Source of the DNA: an uncultured bacterium
GTDB lineage: Bacteria; Bacillota; Clostridia; Lachnospirales; Lachnospiraceae
Assembly (NCBI GenBank): GCA_905214875.1
Contig: CAJMNR010000002.1
Location: forward strand, 89,154-153,153
Reading direction: 5' to 3'
Length of the DNA stretch: 64,000 bases
Shown here: positions 9,089 to 17,323 of the stretch, piece after piece
Layout: each line of letters starts with the position of its first letter
Position numbering within the stretch: the stretch's first letter is position 1
Notes under the pieces: model-generated
Seen by the model: only the letters and a program-made list of their open reading frames with translations
Databases searched by the model: none
Told to the model about the DNA's origin: nothing
Made by a program: the position numbers and the translations under genes

Positions 9089-9110
9089 AGTTAAGGGTAT
9101 AAAATGAATG

Positions 9111-9166
9111 GAGCCTATAGATGTGAGCAAAGATAAGAAAGTGCGAACGTTTATAGGCTCTATTTT
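9111..9166 (+). terminator. Terminator after the unknown protein
   Basis: A perfect 9-bp stem (GAGCCTATA 9111-9119, TATAGGCTC 9152-9160) is followed by TATTTT. The 32-base loop is long, so efficiency is uncertain. Confidence 0.6.
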
Positions 9167-9241
9167 AGTCCATAATAGAGAGTTATTTTGTAAGTGCTTA
9201 TTATAGAGCTGTACTTACCTAAAAGATAGAAAGGATAGAAA

Positions 9242-10597
9242 ATGGCAAAAGCAAAGACAGTATTTTTTTGTAAAGAGTGTGGGTTCGAGTCAAGCAAATG
9301 GCTAGGACAATGTCCCGGATGTAAGAGTTGGGATACCTTTGTAGAGGAACCCGTAGCAAAGAAGACATCTTCCAGTGTGAAGGCTGCAATTAAGGGAGAT
9401 GTAAAGCCAAGTAAGTTAGCCGAAATCTCTTCTGATGAAGCGGATAGAATTAAGACTGGGATTGGAGAATTCGATCGTGTTCTAGGTGGTGGGATTGTGA
9501 TTGGCTCATTGGTCTTAGTAGGTGGTGACCCTGGTATCGGAAAGTCTACCCTTCTTTTACAGATGTGTCAGCATCTTGTTGAAAAGAAGGGTGATGTCTT
9601 ATATGTATCAGGTGAAGAATCGTTACGTCAGGTTAAAATGCGTGCAGAACGTTTGGTAAATTACCAAGGAGACTTAAAACTTTTAAGTGAGACAAACCTT
9701 GATCTGATTGAAGAATTGATTCGAAGAGAAAAACCGGAAATCGTAATTATTGACTCGATTCAGACGATGTTTAAAGAGGAAGTGTCCTCTTCTCCGGGAA
9801 GTGTCAGTCAGGTTCGAGAAGTAACTTCCACACTGATGCATTTAGCAAAAGGATTAGGAATCAGTATCTTTATCGTTGGCCATGTGACAAAAGAAGGAAC
9901 GGTAGCAGGACCAAGGGTGTTAGAGCACATGGTAGATACTGTGCTTTATTTTGAAGGGGACAACCAAGCCTCTTACCGTATGCTACGTGCAGTAAAGAAC
10001 CGTTTTGGTTCTACAAATGAGATTGGTGTATTTGAAATGCGCTCAGAGGGACTTAGAGAAGTAACCAATCCATCTGAGTTTATGCTAAATGGAAAGCCAG
10101 AGGGAGCCTTTGGTTCCGTTGTTACTTGTTCGATTGAAGGAACAAGACCAATCTTAGTAGAAGTACAGGCGCTTGTTAGTCAGACATATTATAATATGCC
10201 AAGAAGAACGGCAGCAGGTACGGATTATAACCGTGTGAACTTATTACTGGCAGTTATTGAAAAACGCCTAGGATTTCAATTATCTAGTTGTGATGCCTAT
10301 ATCAACGTTGCGGGTGGTATGATGATTAAGGAACCAGCGCTGGATTTGTCAATTGTGACAGCAATCCTTTCTTCTTATAAGAGTCGTGTGCTTGATCCAA
10401 GTATGATTTTCTTTGGAGAAGTCGGACTTACCGGAGAAGTAAGAGGCGTGAATCAAGCAGAACAACGTGTTGCAGAAGCGGTTAAAATGGGCTTTAAAGT
10501 TTGTGTTCTTCCAGAAGTAAATATGAAGAACCTTGAAAATATGCCAATTAAGTTGATTGGAATTAAGACAATCAAGGAGCTAATGCCATTAATGTAA
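9242..10597 (+). CDS. radA: RadA (Sms), DNA branch-migration/repair ATPase
   Basis: The 451-residue protein has an N-terminal four-cysteine zinc finger (C10, C13, C24, C27), a RecA-like ATPase with Walker A GDPGIGKS (95-102), the RadA-specific KNRFG motif, and a C-terminal Lon-protease-like domain without the proteolytic pair. These are the full hallmarks of RadA, which helps process recombination intermediates and stalled forks. In many Firmicutes radA follows the clpC operon, as here, although a small gene intervenes. Confidence 0.96.
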   Translation: MAKAKTVFFCKECGFESSKWLGQCPGCKSWDTFVEEPVAKKTSSSVKAAIKGDVKPSKLAEISSDEADRIKTGIGEFDRVLGGGIVIGSLVLVGGDPGIGKSTLLLQMCQHLVEKKGDVLYVSGEESLRQVKMRAERLVNYQGDLKLLSETNLDLIEELIRREKPEIVIIDSIQTMFKEEVSSSPGSVSQVREVTSTLMHLAKGLGISIFIVGHVTKEGTVAGPRVLEHMVDTVLYFEGDNQASYRMLRAVKNRFGSTNEIGVFEMRSEGLREVTNPSEFMLNGKPEGAFGSVVTCSIEGTRPILVEVQALVSQTYYNMPRRTAAGTDYNRVNLLLAVIEKRLGFQLSSCDAYINVAGGMMIKEPALDLSIVTAILSSYKSRVLDPSMIFFGEVGLTGEVRGVNQAEQRVAEAVKMGFKVCVLPEVNMKNLENMPIKLIGIKTIKELMPLM

Positions 10598-10605
10598 TAT
10601 ATTTG

Positions 10606-10638
10606 ACAGGGAAAGCAAAAATACTTGTGTTTCCCTGT
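10606..10638 (+). terminator. Terminator after radA
   Basis: The stem ACAGGGAAA (10606-10614) pairs perfectly with TTTCCCTGT (10630-10638) around a 15-base loop, but no strong T run follows. It is a plausible terminator of moderate strength. Confidence 0.55.
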
Positions 10639-10718
10639 TGAAATATGGACAGCTTAATGGTATAAATTACTAGTATAAGCTTTTTTGAAAAAAAGTATTC
10701 AAAACTTTTAAAAAAGTG

Positions 10719-10747
10719 TTGACAATTGAAACAATTTGTTTTATTAT
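10719..10747 (+). promoter_or_regulatory. tRNA-Trp promoter
   Basis: TTGACA (10719-10724) and TATTAT (10742-10747) are exactly 17 bases apart. An A/T-rich AAACTTTTAAAAA block just upstream looks like an UP element and recurs before the tRNA-Gln and tgt promoters. Confidence 0.8.
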
Positions 10748-10788
10748 ATAGAAGTAGTCAGCAAGCACTGCTGAAAACAATTAAATAT

Positions 10789-10859
10789 AGGGGCATAGTT
10801 CATCGGTAGAATAAGAGTCTCCAAAACTCCAGAGCCGGGTTCGATTCCTGGTGCCCCTG
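10789..10859 (+). tRNA. tRNA-Trp (anticodon CCA)
   Basis: The acceptor AGGGGCA (10789-10795) pairs with TGCCCCT (10852-10858), and the discriminator is G, as usual for bacterial tRNA-Trp. The anticodon loop is CTCCAAA, giving CCA. The T arm is CCGGG-TTCGATT-CCTGG. The 3' CCA is not encoded. The base of the anticodon stem has one A-C mismatch. Confidence 0.93.
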
Positions 10860-10867
10860 TTCTTATG

Positions 10868-10902
10868 AAAGACATTGTAATTTGATTGCAATGTCTTTTT
10901 TT
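10868..10902 (+). terminator. tRNA-Trp terminator
   Basis: AAAGACATTG (10868-10877) pairs with CAATGTCTTT (10889-10898) and runs into a seven-T tract. It is a canonical Rho-independent terminator nine bases after the tRNA. Confidence 0.9.
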
Positions 10903-10904
10903 GT

Positions 10905-11000
10905 TTTACGCGGGCAACGAGCAAAGCCCTGCTTGCATGACCTTGGCGACTGTCGCGATAACGGGAGAAACTCGCAGAGCATGTTTCTTCTCGGTGTAAA
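10905..11000 (+). repeat. Dispersed intergenic repeat, full copy B
   Basis: It has the same layout as copy A: TTTACGCG start, CAACGAGC box, CTTGGCGACTGTCG, then the GAAAC...GTTTC hairpin (10967-10987). It ends TCGGTGTAAA, which gives the element short inverted termini (TTTAC/GTAAA). It abuts the tRNA-Trp terminator. Confidence 0.8.
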
Positions 11001-11058
11001 AACAAAAAAAGATGCATATATACTTGGAAAAGTAGCTATCTAGAAAATAATGTTTTTG

Positions 11059-11087
11059 TTGAGAAATGTAGGAAATGGCTTTATAAT
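11059..11087 (+). promoter_or_regulatory. Promoter of the ABC exporter operon
   Basis: TTGAGA (11059-11064) and TATAAT (11082-11087) are 17 bases apart. The start of transcription would lie about 65 bases before the first exporter gene. Confidence 0.7.
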
Positions 11088-11159
11088 ATCAGTGTTTGAG
11101 TAAAGTGGAATAAAATAATAGTAACATTCAAACATGGAGATAAATATAAGGAGCAAACG

Positions 11160-12893
11160 ATGAAGAAGTTAGCAAAGTATTTAGACGGTTATGTGAAAGA
11201 AAGTATAATTGGTCCGTTATGCAAGTTGTTGGAGGCTTGTTTCGAATTGATTGTCCCTTTGGTTATGGCCCGGATCATCGATGTGGGTATTGTAAACAGG
11301 GATACGACATATATTATGAAACTTGGCGGCGTATTGGTGCTTTTAGGTGTGCTTGGATTGGTAGCATCTTTGACGGCACAATATTTTGCAGCCAGAGCAA
11401 GCATGGGATTTGGAACTGCGTTAAGAAAAGATTTGTTTGAACATATTAATGGATTATCCTATTCTGAATTAGATGCCATTGGAACCTCTACATTGATTAC
11501 AAGAATCACAAGTGATGCCAATCAAGTACAGACATGCGTGAACTTATTGTTACGTCTGTTTTCTAGATCGCCATTTATCGTAATTGGCGCATTAATTATG
11601 TCATTTACGATTGATGTGAAGATGGGATGTATATTTGCAATTGCAGTGCCATTATTGGCAATCGTAATCTATGGAATCATGCTGATCACCATGCCAATTT
11701 ATAAGAGGGTACAGGGAATTCTTGACCGTGTATCTTTGATCACAAGAAATAATTTGGTTGGTGCAAGGGTGATTCGTGCATTTTCAAGACAAAAGGATGA
11801 AGTAATTGAGTTTGAAGAAACGAGCACTAACTTACGTAAGACGCAAGAATTTGTTGGACGAATCTCTGGTCTGTTAAATCCATTTACGTATATTATCGTT
11901 AACTTTGCCATTATCGCAATCATCTGGCAAGGAGCATTTAGGGTAAATGTGGGAAAATTAGAACAAGGAGAGGTCATTGCCTTAGTAAGCTATATGACAC
12001 AGATTCTAATTGCGTTAGTAGCACTTGCAAACTTGATTGTCAATGTGACAAAAGGAACGGCTTCTGCAAGTCGTATTAATGATGTGTTTGCCGTGCGTTC
12101 AAGCATGGAAGAAGGAAAAAGAGAAGAAGGAAAACGTGATTGCGAATATAAGGTGGAATTTGATCATGTATCCTTTGCATATGCGCATGCAAGAATGGAT
12201 TCTTTATCGGATATTTGCTTAAAAATAAAAAAAGGACAGGTAATTGGAATTATTGGTGGTACTGGTGATGGTAAGACTACGCTTGTAAACCTGATTCCGA
12301 GATTTTATGATGCAAGACAAGGCTGTGTTAAGGTTGATGGCACTGATGTAAGAGAATATGCATATCAGGCGCTTCGTGGGAAAATCGGTATTGTTCCTCA
12401 AAAAGCGGTTTTATTTAAAGGAACCATTCGAGATAATATGAAGTGGGGCAAAGAAGATGCTACGGATGAAGAAATCTATCGAGCATTAGAGATTGCACAG
12501 GCAAAAGAATTTGTAGATCAAAAGCCAGAAGGCCTTAATACGATGATTATGCAGAATGGTCAGAACTTAAGTGGTGGCCAAAGACAAAGACTTACAATTG
12601 CAAGAGCGCTTGTAGGTTCGCCAGAAATCTTGATTTTAGATGATAGTGCTTCTGCCCTGGATTTTGCAACGGATGCAAAGCTACGTATGGCGATTGCGGG
12701 CATGGACCAAGGAATTACCGTATTTATCGTGTCTCAAAGAGCAACCTCCATTAAGCATGCAGATCAGATTGTTGTATTGGAAGATGGTAACATGGTTGGA
12801 CTTGGTACGCATGAAGAGTTGCTTAAGACATGTGAGGAATACAAAGAAATCTGTTTATCACAATTGTCAAAGGAAGAGGTGGAAGGACGATGA
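11160..12893 (+). CDS. Heterodimeric ABC exporter, subunit 1 (non-catalytic Walker B)
   Basis: The 577-residue half-transporter has six membrane helices (about 15-310) followed by an ATPase domain. Walker A is GGTGDGKT (366-373) and the signature LSGGQ (470-474) is intact. After the Walker B aspartate D494 comes D495, where the catalytic glutamate normally stands. The next gene has a normal glutamate but a broken signature, the asymmetric pattern of heterodimeric exporters such as TM287/288 and BmrCD. Its stop overlaps the partner's start (ATGA). The substrate (drug, lipid or peptide) cannot be read from sequence. An RBS (AAGGAGC) precedes ATG 11160. Confidence 0.92.
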   Translation: MKKLAKYLDGYVKESIIGPLCKLLEACFELIVPLVMARIIDVGIVNRDTTYIMKLGGVLVLLGVLGLVASLTAQYFAARASMGFGTALRKDLFEHINGLSYSELDAIGTSTLITRITSDANQVQTCVNLLLRLFSRSPFIVIGALIMSFTIDVKMGCIFAIAVPLLAIVIYGIMLITMPIYKRVQGILDRVSLITRNNLVGARVIRAFSRQKDEVIEFEETSTNLRKTQEFVGRISGLLNPFTYIIVNFAIIAIIWQGAFRVNVGKLEQGEVIALVSYMTQILIALVALANLIVNVTKGTASASRINDVFAVRSSMEEGKREEGKRDCEYKVEFDHVSFAYAHARMDSLSDICLKIKKGQVIGIIGGTGDGKTTLVNLIPRFYDARQGCVKVDGTDVREYAYQALRGKIGIVPQKAVLFKGTIRDNMKWGKEDATDEEIYRALEIAQAKEFVDQKPEGLNTMIMQNGQNLSGGQRQRLTIARALVGSPEILILDDSASALDFATDAKLRMAIAGMDQGITVFIVSQRATSIKHADQIVVLEDGNMVGLGTHEELLKTCEEYKEICLSQLSKEEVEGR

Positions 12894-14626
12894 ATCAAAA
12901 AGAAACAATCAAACGAGTGCTAAAAATGATCAAGCCTTATCGAGTTTTCCTACTTGGCTCTTTCTTGTTTGCGATTATTTCTGTTGCGCTTACGTTGTAT
13001 GCACCAATTTTGACAGGTAATGCAATTGATTACATTATAGATCAGGGAAATGTTGACTTTGGAGGCGTGAATCAGATTTTGCTTAAGTTAGCTGTTGTAA
13101 TTGTGATTACAAGCCTTGCACAATGGGTGATGAACCTTTGTAATAACAAGATTACGTACCATATCATTCAGGATATTCGTAATCAGGTATTTACGCATCT
13201 AGAAAACCTTCCTTTAAAGTATATTGATGGGAATTCTTACGGAACGATCATCAGCAGGGTTATTTCAGATGTAGATCAATTATCAGATGGTCTATTGATG
13301 GGATTTACACAATTATTTAGTGGTGTCATTACCATTGTCGGTACATTAGGATTTATGTTTTCAATTAATGTTGGTATAACCGCTGTTGTTATCGTAATAA
13401 CGCCAGTCAGTCTATTTGTGGCAAGCTTTATTGCAAAACGCACGTATTCCTTATTCCGTGTACAATCTGAAATTCGTGGAGAAATGACATCAGTAGTAGA
13501 GGAAATGGTGGGAAATCAAAAAGTAGTAAAGGCATTTTCCTACGAAAAAGATGCCGAAGAAAAATTCAATGAAATCAATGACCGTTTAAATGTTTGCGGC
13601 GTGAAAGCATTGTTCTTCTCGGCGTTAACCAATCCATGTACAAGATTTGTAAATGGGTTAGTATATGCAGGTGTTGGTATCTTTGGGGCAATCAGCGCAT
13701 TGCATGGAAGAATCACAGTTGGACAGTTATCATGTTTCCTTACTTATGCAAATCAGTATACAAAGCCATTTAATGAAATATCAGGCGTTGTAACAGAACT
13801 ACAAAGTGCTCTTGCAAGTGCAAAGAGAGTATTTGACTTGATTGATGAGCCAGAACAGATTCCTGATAAGGCCGGAGCGATTACGTTAGAAGATGTGGAT
13901 GGAAGTGTACAGCTTGATCATGTAAACTTTTCATATAATAAAGAGGTTCCGTTAATCGAAGACCTTACACTGGATGTAAAGCCAGGACAAAGGATTGCCA
14001 TTGTGGGACCGACCGGCTGTGGAAAGACAACGATTATCAATCTGTTGATGCGTTTCTATGACATAGATAGTGGCCGCATCATTGTAAGCAAACAGGATGT
14101 TTTAAATGTGACGAGAGACAGCCTTCGTAATAATTATGGTATGGTATTACAGGAAACGTGGCTTAAGCCAGGAACCATTGCAGAAAATATTGCGTATGGA
14201 AAGAAAGATGTAACAAGGGAAGAAATCATTGAGGCTGCTAAGGCAGCGCATGCCCATGGATTTATCAGTCGCCTTGAGCATGGATATGATACGGTTATTT
14301 CTGAAGAAGGTGGCAATATATCACAAGGTCAAAAACAGCTGTTATGTATTGCACGTGTTATGTTGTGCTTGCCACCAATGCTAATTCTTGACGAAGCTAC
14401 AAGTTCGATTGATACAAGAACGGAAATTCGTATTCAGAAAGCATTCCAAAAAATGATGCAAGGTAGAACTAGCTTTATCGTTGCCCACAGACTTTCGACG
14501 ATTAAAGAGGCGGACCATATTCTTGTCATGAAAGACGGACATATTATAGAGCAAGGAAAGCATGAAGAATTACTAGAAAAGAACGGCTTTTATGCAAATC
14601 TTTATAACAGTCAATTTGCAAGTTAA
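12890..14626 (+). CDS. Heterodimeric ABC exporter, subunit 2 (degenerate signature)
   Basis: The 578-residue partner of subunit 1 has six membrane helices and an ATPase domain. Walker A is GPTGCGKT (373-380) and Walker B has the catalytic pair D501-E502, but the signature is ISQGQ (477-481) instead of LSGGQ. In the dimer, this subunit's intact Walker motifs face the good signature of subunit 1 and form the hydrolysing site. The other site combines D495 of subunit 1 with ISQGQ and should hydrolyse poorly. The genes overlap by four bases. Confidence 0.92.
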   Translation: MNQKETIKRVLKMIKPYRVFLLGSFLFAIISVALTLYAPILTGNAIDYIIDQGNVDFGGVNQILLKLAVVIVITSLAQWVMNLCNNKITYHIIQDIRNQVFTHLENLPLKYIDGNSYGTIISRVISDVDQLSDGLLMGFTQLFSGVITIVGTLGFMFSINVGITAVVIVITPVSLFVASFIAKRTYSLFRVQSEIRGEMTSVVEEMVGNQKVVKAFSYEKDAEEKFNEINDRLNVCGVKALFFSALTNPCTRFVNGLVYAGVGIFGAISALHGRITVGQLSCFLTYANQYTKPFNEISGVVTELQSALASAKRVFDLIDEPEQIPDKAGAITLEDVDGSVQLDHVNFSYNKEVPLIEDLTLDVKPGQRIAIVGPTGCGKTTIINLLMRFYDIDSGRIIVSKQDVLNVTRDSLRNNYGMVLQETWLKPGTIAENIAYGKKDVTREEIIEAAKAAHAHGFISRLEHGYDTVISEEGGNISQGQKQLLCIARVMLCLPPMLILDEATSSIDTRTEIRIQKAFQKMMQGRTSFIVAHRLSTIKEADHILVMKDGHIIEQGKHEELLEKNGFYANLYNSQFAS

Positions 14627-14668
14627 TAATAGTAATGTTTTCCAAGTGAAAAAACTTTAAAAATTGTG

Positions 14669-14697
14669 TTGACAATTGTCACATTATGTTGTAAACT
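14669..14697 (+). promoter_or_regulatory. tRNA-Gln promoter
   Basis: TTGACA (14669-14674) and TAAACT (14692-14697) are 17 bases apart. The upstream block and the GTGTTGACAATTG core closely match the tRNA-Trp promoter. Confidence 0.75.
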
Positions 14698-14728
14698 AAC
14701 AAAGTCTTCTCGATGAGAACGACTTTGA

Positions 14729-14800
14729 TGGGCTATCGCCAAGCGGTAAGGCACAGCACTTTGACTGCTGCAGTCGCTGGTTCGAATCCAGCTAGCCCAG
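14729..14800 (+). tRNA. tRNA-Gln (anticodon TTG)
   Basis: The acceptor TGGGCTA (14729-14735) pairs with TAGCCCA (14793-14799), with discriminator G. The anticodon stem CAGCA/TGCTG holds the loop CTTTGAC, giving TTG. The T arm GCTGG-TTCGAAT-CCAGC is perfect. No CCA is encoded. Confidence 0.95.
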
Positions 14801-14809
14801 TATAATGAG

Positions 14810-14842
14810 AGAGTTGTCACTAATTAGTGGCAGCTCTTTTTT
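14810..14842 (+). terminator. tRNA-Gln terminator
   Basis: A 12-bp stem with two G-T pairs (14810-14821 with 14826-14837) and a 4-base loop is followed by a T run. It lies 10 bases after the tRNA. Confidence 0.88.
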
Positions 14843-14847
14843 GGTTG

Positions 14848-14877
14848 TTAGGAAATTTCTCTGTGAGAACTTCCTAT
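14848..14877. repeat. Short hairpin repeat, copy 1
   Basis: TTAGGAAATTTCTCTGTGAG...TTCCTA forms a 6-bp hairpin. A near copy lies at 25153-25184, also just after a terminator. Two copies only are visible, so this may be a minor repeat family. Confidence 0.5.
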
Positions 14878-14878
14878 A

Positions 14879-14911
14879 AAAAAGTGCCTGCAAGTTAATG
14901 CAGGCACTTTT
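14879..14911. terminator. Bidirectional terminator
   Basis: An 11-bp perfect stem (AAAGTGCCTGC 14881-14891, GCAGGCACTTT 14900-14910) is flanked by A and T runs. It lies 15 bases past the minus-strand DUF1858 gene and can also stop + strand transcripts. Confidence 0.85.
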
Positions 14912-14925
14912 CGTACATATATTTC

Positions 14926-15138
14926 TTATTGTTCTTCGCGAATAGATAAGTAGAAGTTTAAGCGGTTTACTAAATCGTCAACGTCAATTCCGTGAACTTG
15001 GCAAGCTTCTTCTAAAGTTTCGCTTTGGGAAGATGGACAGCCTAAGCAGTGCATTCCAGATCCCATTAATATTGGTGCAATGCCTTCATTTATAGTAAGT
15101 AATTGGCCGATGATCATATCTTTTGAAATTTGTTCCAT
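14926..15138 (-). CDS. DUF1858 domain protein (small CxxC redox-type protein)
   Basis: The 70-residue protein matches the DUF1858 / hybrid-cluster-associated redox disulfide family: a helix, then the MHCLGC pair (Cys31 and Cys34) and a short helical tail. The CxxC pair is thought to work as a disulfide or metal site; its partners are unknown. It is the first minus-strand gene of the window and lies back to back with the MATE gene. The ribosome site CCAAAGGAGATA precedes ATG 15138, and a TATAAT on the minus strand (15192-15187) may be its promoter. Confidence 0.85.
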   Translation of the reverse strand: MEQISKDMIIGQLLTINEGIAPILMGSGMHCLGCPSSQSETLEEACQVHGIDVDDLVNRLNFYLSIREEQ

Positions 15139-15256
15139 GATAAATATCTCCTTTGGAATAATTATGAATTAAATAAATTCGAAATAATTATACCATAATA
15201 GGAGTAGTTAGAATAGTTGAACCTATATTTACCAAAAGAGTTAAAAGGAGAGGCAT

Positions 15257-16630
15257 ATGTCAAAAAAGAAGCAAGTAGACATGATTAATGATAATCCGAC
15301 AAGTTCACTCGTTTTCTTTGCGCTACCAGTAATCGTAGGAAACTTATTTCAACAATTATATAATATCGTAGATTCGGTGGTTGTAGGAAGATGCGTCGGA
15401 GGAGATGCATTAGCCGCGGTTGGAACGTCCAGTTCTATTACATTTTTGTTCGTAGCAATTGCTACAGGATCCAGTATAGGAAGCGGTGTAGTAATCAGCC
15501 AACTATATGGTGCGAAGCAGACAAAGGAGATGATGACGAGTATTTATACGGCGATTCTATCCATTGTTGCTATAGCACTTGTACTTACTGGAATCGGAGT
15601 TTTATTCAATCAATCTATTCTTAAAATCATGCATACTCCGGACAAGTTATTTGGAGAAGCTGCGTTGTATCTACAAATATATTTTTATGGACTTGTATTT
15701 TTGTTCTTATATAACATTACCAATGCGGTGTTTAATGCGCTTGGAGAATCAAAGATTCCTTTGGGTTTTCTGACCTTTTCTTCCGTTCTAAATATTGTAC
15801 TAGATCTGGTGCTAGTGTTGCGGGCTAAAATGGGAGTGGCCGGCGTTGCGTGGGCTACGTTGATTTCGCAGGCGCTTGCAGCAGTGTTAAGTATTGGTGT
15901 GCTCTTGTTTCGATTGCGCCGATTCGAAGTAGAGGGAAAGATAAAATATTTTGATTTTTCAGCTCTTAGTAGGATGGTTAAAATTGCAGTTCCTTCTATG
16001 ATTCAGCAGTCCATCGTATCTGTGGGAACGGTTTGTGTACAGTCGCTCGTTAATACATTTGGAAGCGTCGTAATGGCAGGATATGCTGCAGCAACTAAGA
16101 TTGATAATATTGCAATTAATCCTATGGTCAATATCGGAAATGCGGTTTCTACTTTTACTGCACAGAATATAGGGGCCAATAAGCCGGAACGAGTAAAAAA
16201 AGGATACCGGGCAGGAATCATGATGAATGCAGTTATTTGTGCGATTATTTTCCTGCTTGTCTTTTTATTTGGAGAACATGTCATAGGTATCTTTATGGAT
16301 CGAGGGAAAAGTGCAGATGCAATCGAAGTCGGTGTTCGATATATCCGTGTCGTGTCCGTCTTTTATTTCCTGATGGGATTTTTAAATGTTACGAATGGAG
16401 TCCTTCGTGGCTCTGGTGATATTCGATTTTTTATGTTTTCCACGTTATGCAATTTCTTTTCGCGAGTAATTTTAGCTTATGTTTTATCCATGTTTATCGC
16501 AGAAAGTGCTATATGGTGGGCAATACCAATGGGATGGATTATTGGACTTAGCGTTTCAAGAATGCGCTATCAGACGGGAAAATGGAAGCAGAAGTCGTTG
16601 GTAGACGATTGTCATGAAAATGAGGATTAA
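15257..16630 (+). CDS. MATE-family efflux transporter
   Basis: The 457-residue integral membrane protein has about twelve hydrophobic helices in two related halves, starting with the FFALPVIVGNLFQQLYNIVD stretch typical of clostridial MATE proteins. Members export drugs or metabolites in exchange for Na+ or H+. The RBS AAAGGAG precedes ATG 15257. It is transcribed divergently from the DUF1858 gene. The substrate cannot be inferred. Confidence 0.9.
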   Translation: MSKKKQVDMINDNPTSSLVFFALPVIVGNLFQQLYNIVDSVVVGRCVGGDALAAVGTSSSITFLFVAIATGSSIGSGVVISQLYGAKQTKEMMTSIYTAILSIVAIALVLTGIGVLFNQSILKIMHTPDKLFGEAALYLQIYFYGLVFLFLYNITNAVFNALGESKIPLGFLTFSSVLNIVLDLVLVLRAKMGVAGVAWATLISQALAAVLSIGVLLFRLRRFEVEGKIKYFDFSALSRMVKIAVPSMIQQSIVSVGTVCVQSLVNTFGSVVMAGYAAATKIDNIAINPMVNIGNAVSTFTAQNIGANKPERVKKGYRAGIMMNAVICAIIFLLVFLFGEHVIGIFMDRGKSADAIEVGVRYIRVVSVFYFLMGFLNVTNGVLRGSGDIRFFMFSTLCNFFSRVILAYVLSMFIAESAIWWAIPMGWIIGLSVSRMRYQTGKWKQKSLVDDCHENED

Positions 16631-16771
16631 AAAACGTTTAAAAACCGAAAGTCAAAAAATAATGAGTGATAAGTTTTAGAAAAAATGACAGAAAGAAGTA
16701 TATTTCAGTAATATATGTATATCCTAATGTTGTAACAAGAAGAAAGAATATGAAAGGAGTACTAGAACATT

Positions 16772-16999
16772 ATGAAAAGTAAGGCATTTAGAAAAAGTAT
16801 GAATATTATTAGTGTTACAATGATTAGTTCTTTCTGTATCGCTGTCATAGGAATTGTAAAGACTCCTGAAGATGTAGACGCTTTCAATATTACAAATCAT
16901 GTTTCTGAGTCAGAAGAATATATCGAAGCTTATCAAACAACGAATAGAAATGAAATCGAAGCATACGTCACGAATGTCCGCTTTGTAGATGAAAGATAA
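16772..16999 (+). CDS. Small secreted or membrane-anchored peptide, unknown function
   Basis: The 75-residue protein has a basic N-terminus (MKSKAFRKS), one hydrophobic helix (about residues 12-28) and an acidic, Glu/Asn-rich tail. This suits either an uncleaved signal anchor or a secreted peptide. No cleavage motif is obvious and I recognise no family. The RBS GAAAGGAG lies about 14 bases before the ATG, somewhat far. It sits alone before a terminator. Composition and open length argue for a real gene, but not strongly. Confidence 0.5.
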   Translation: MKSKAFRKSMNIISVTMISSFCIAVIGIVKTPEDVDAFNITNHVSESEEYIEAYQTTNRNEIEAYVTNVRFVDER

Positions 17000-17039
17000 A
17001 AAAGGGGATAAGGTGATGCCATGGAAGATGAATTATAAT

Positions 17040-17090
17040 AATTGCACTCTCATAAGCTATACGCATGTATAAGATTGAGGGTGCAATTTT
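17040..17090 (+). terminator. Terminator after the small peptide gene
   Basis: AATTGCACTCT (from 17040) pairs with AGGGTGCAATT (ending near 17087) with a G-T pair, and five T residues follow. The loop contains a second small hairpin. The rest of 17000-17323 holds this terminator, an AT-rich stretch and the promoter at 17189. Confidence 0.8.
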
Positions 17091-17188
17091 TGTGTAAATA
17101 ACAATTAGTTGAATCAATAAATTAGGACTTGTTTTTATAGTATTTTTTATAAAAAATTTATATTAATGAAATAAATTTGCCGATTTAC

Positions 17189-17219
17189 TTGACTAGTCAC
17201 TAGTACTCTATGGTATAAT
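17189..17219 (+). promoter_or_regulatory. Promoter of the phospholipid operon, with dyad in spacer
   Basis: TTGACT (17189-17194) and TATAAT (17214-17219) are separated by a long 19-base spacer. ACTAGT-C-ACTAGT in and next to the spacer is a perfect dyad, a candidate operator. Just downstream an 8-bp inverted repeat (TTGTATCA 17224-17231, TGATACAA 17260-17267) would fold in the 5' leader. No nearer promoter for pssA is evident. Confidence 0.55.
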
Positions 17220-17323
17220 GCCATTGTATCAGAATAGGGGTATTTTGTAATTTTACTTATGATACAAATAAAAACATACTAAGAATTCATAAGATTGAAT
17301 GAAAATTGCATAAGGGTTGAGAG

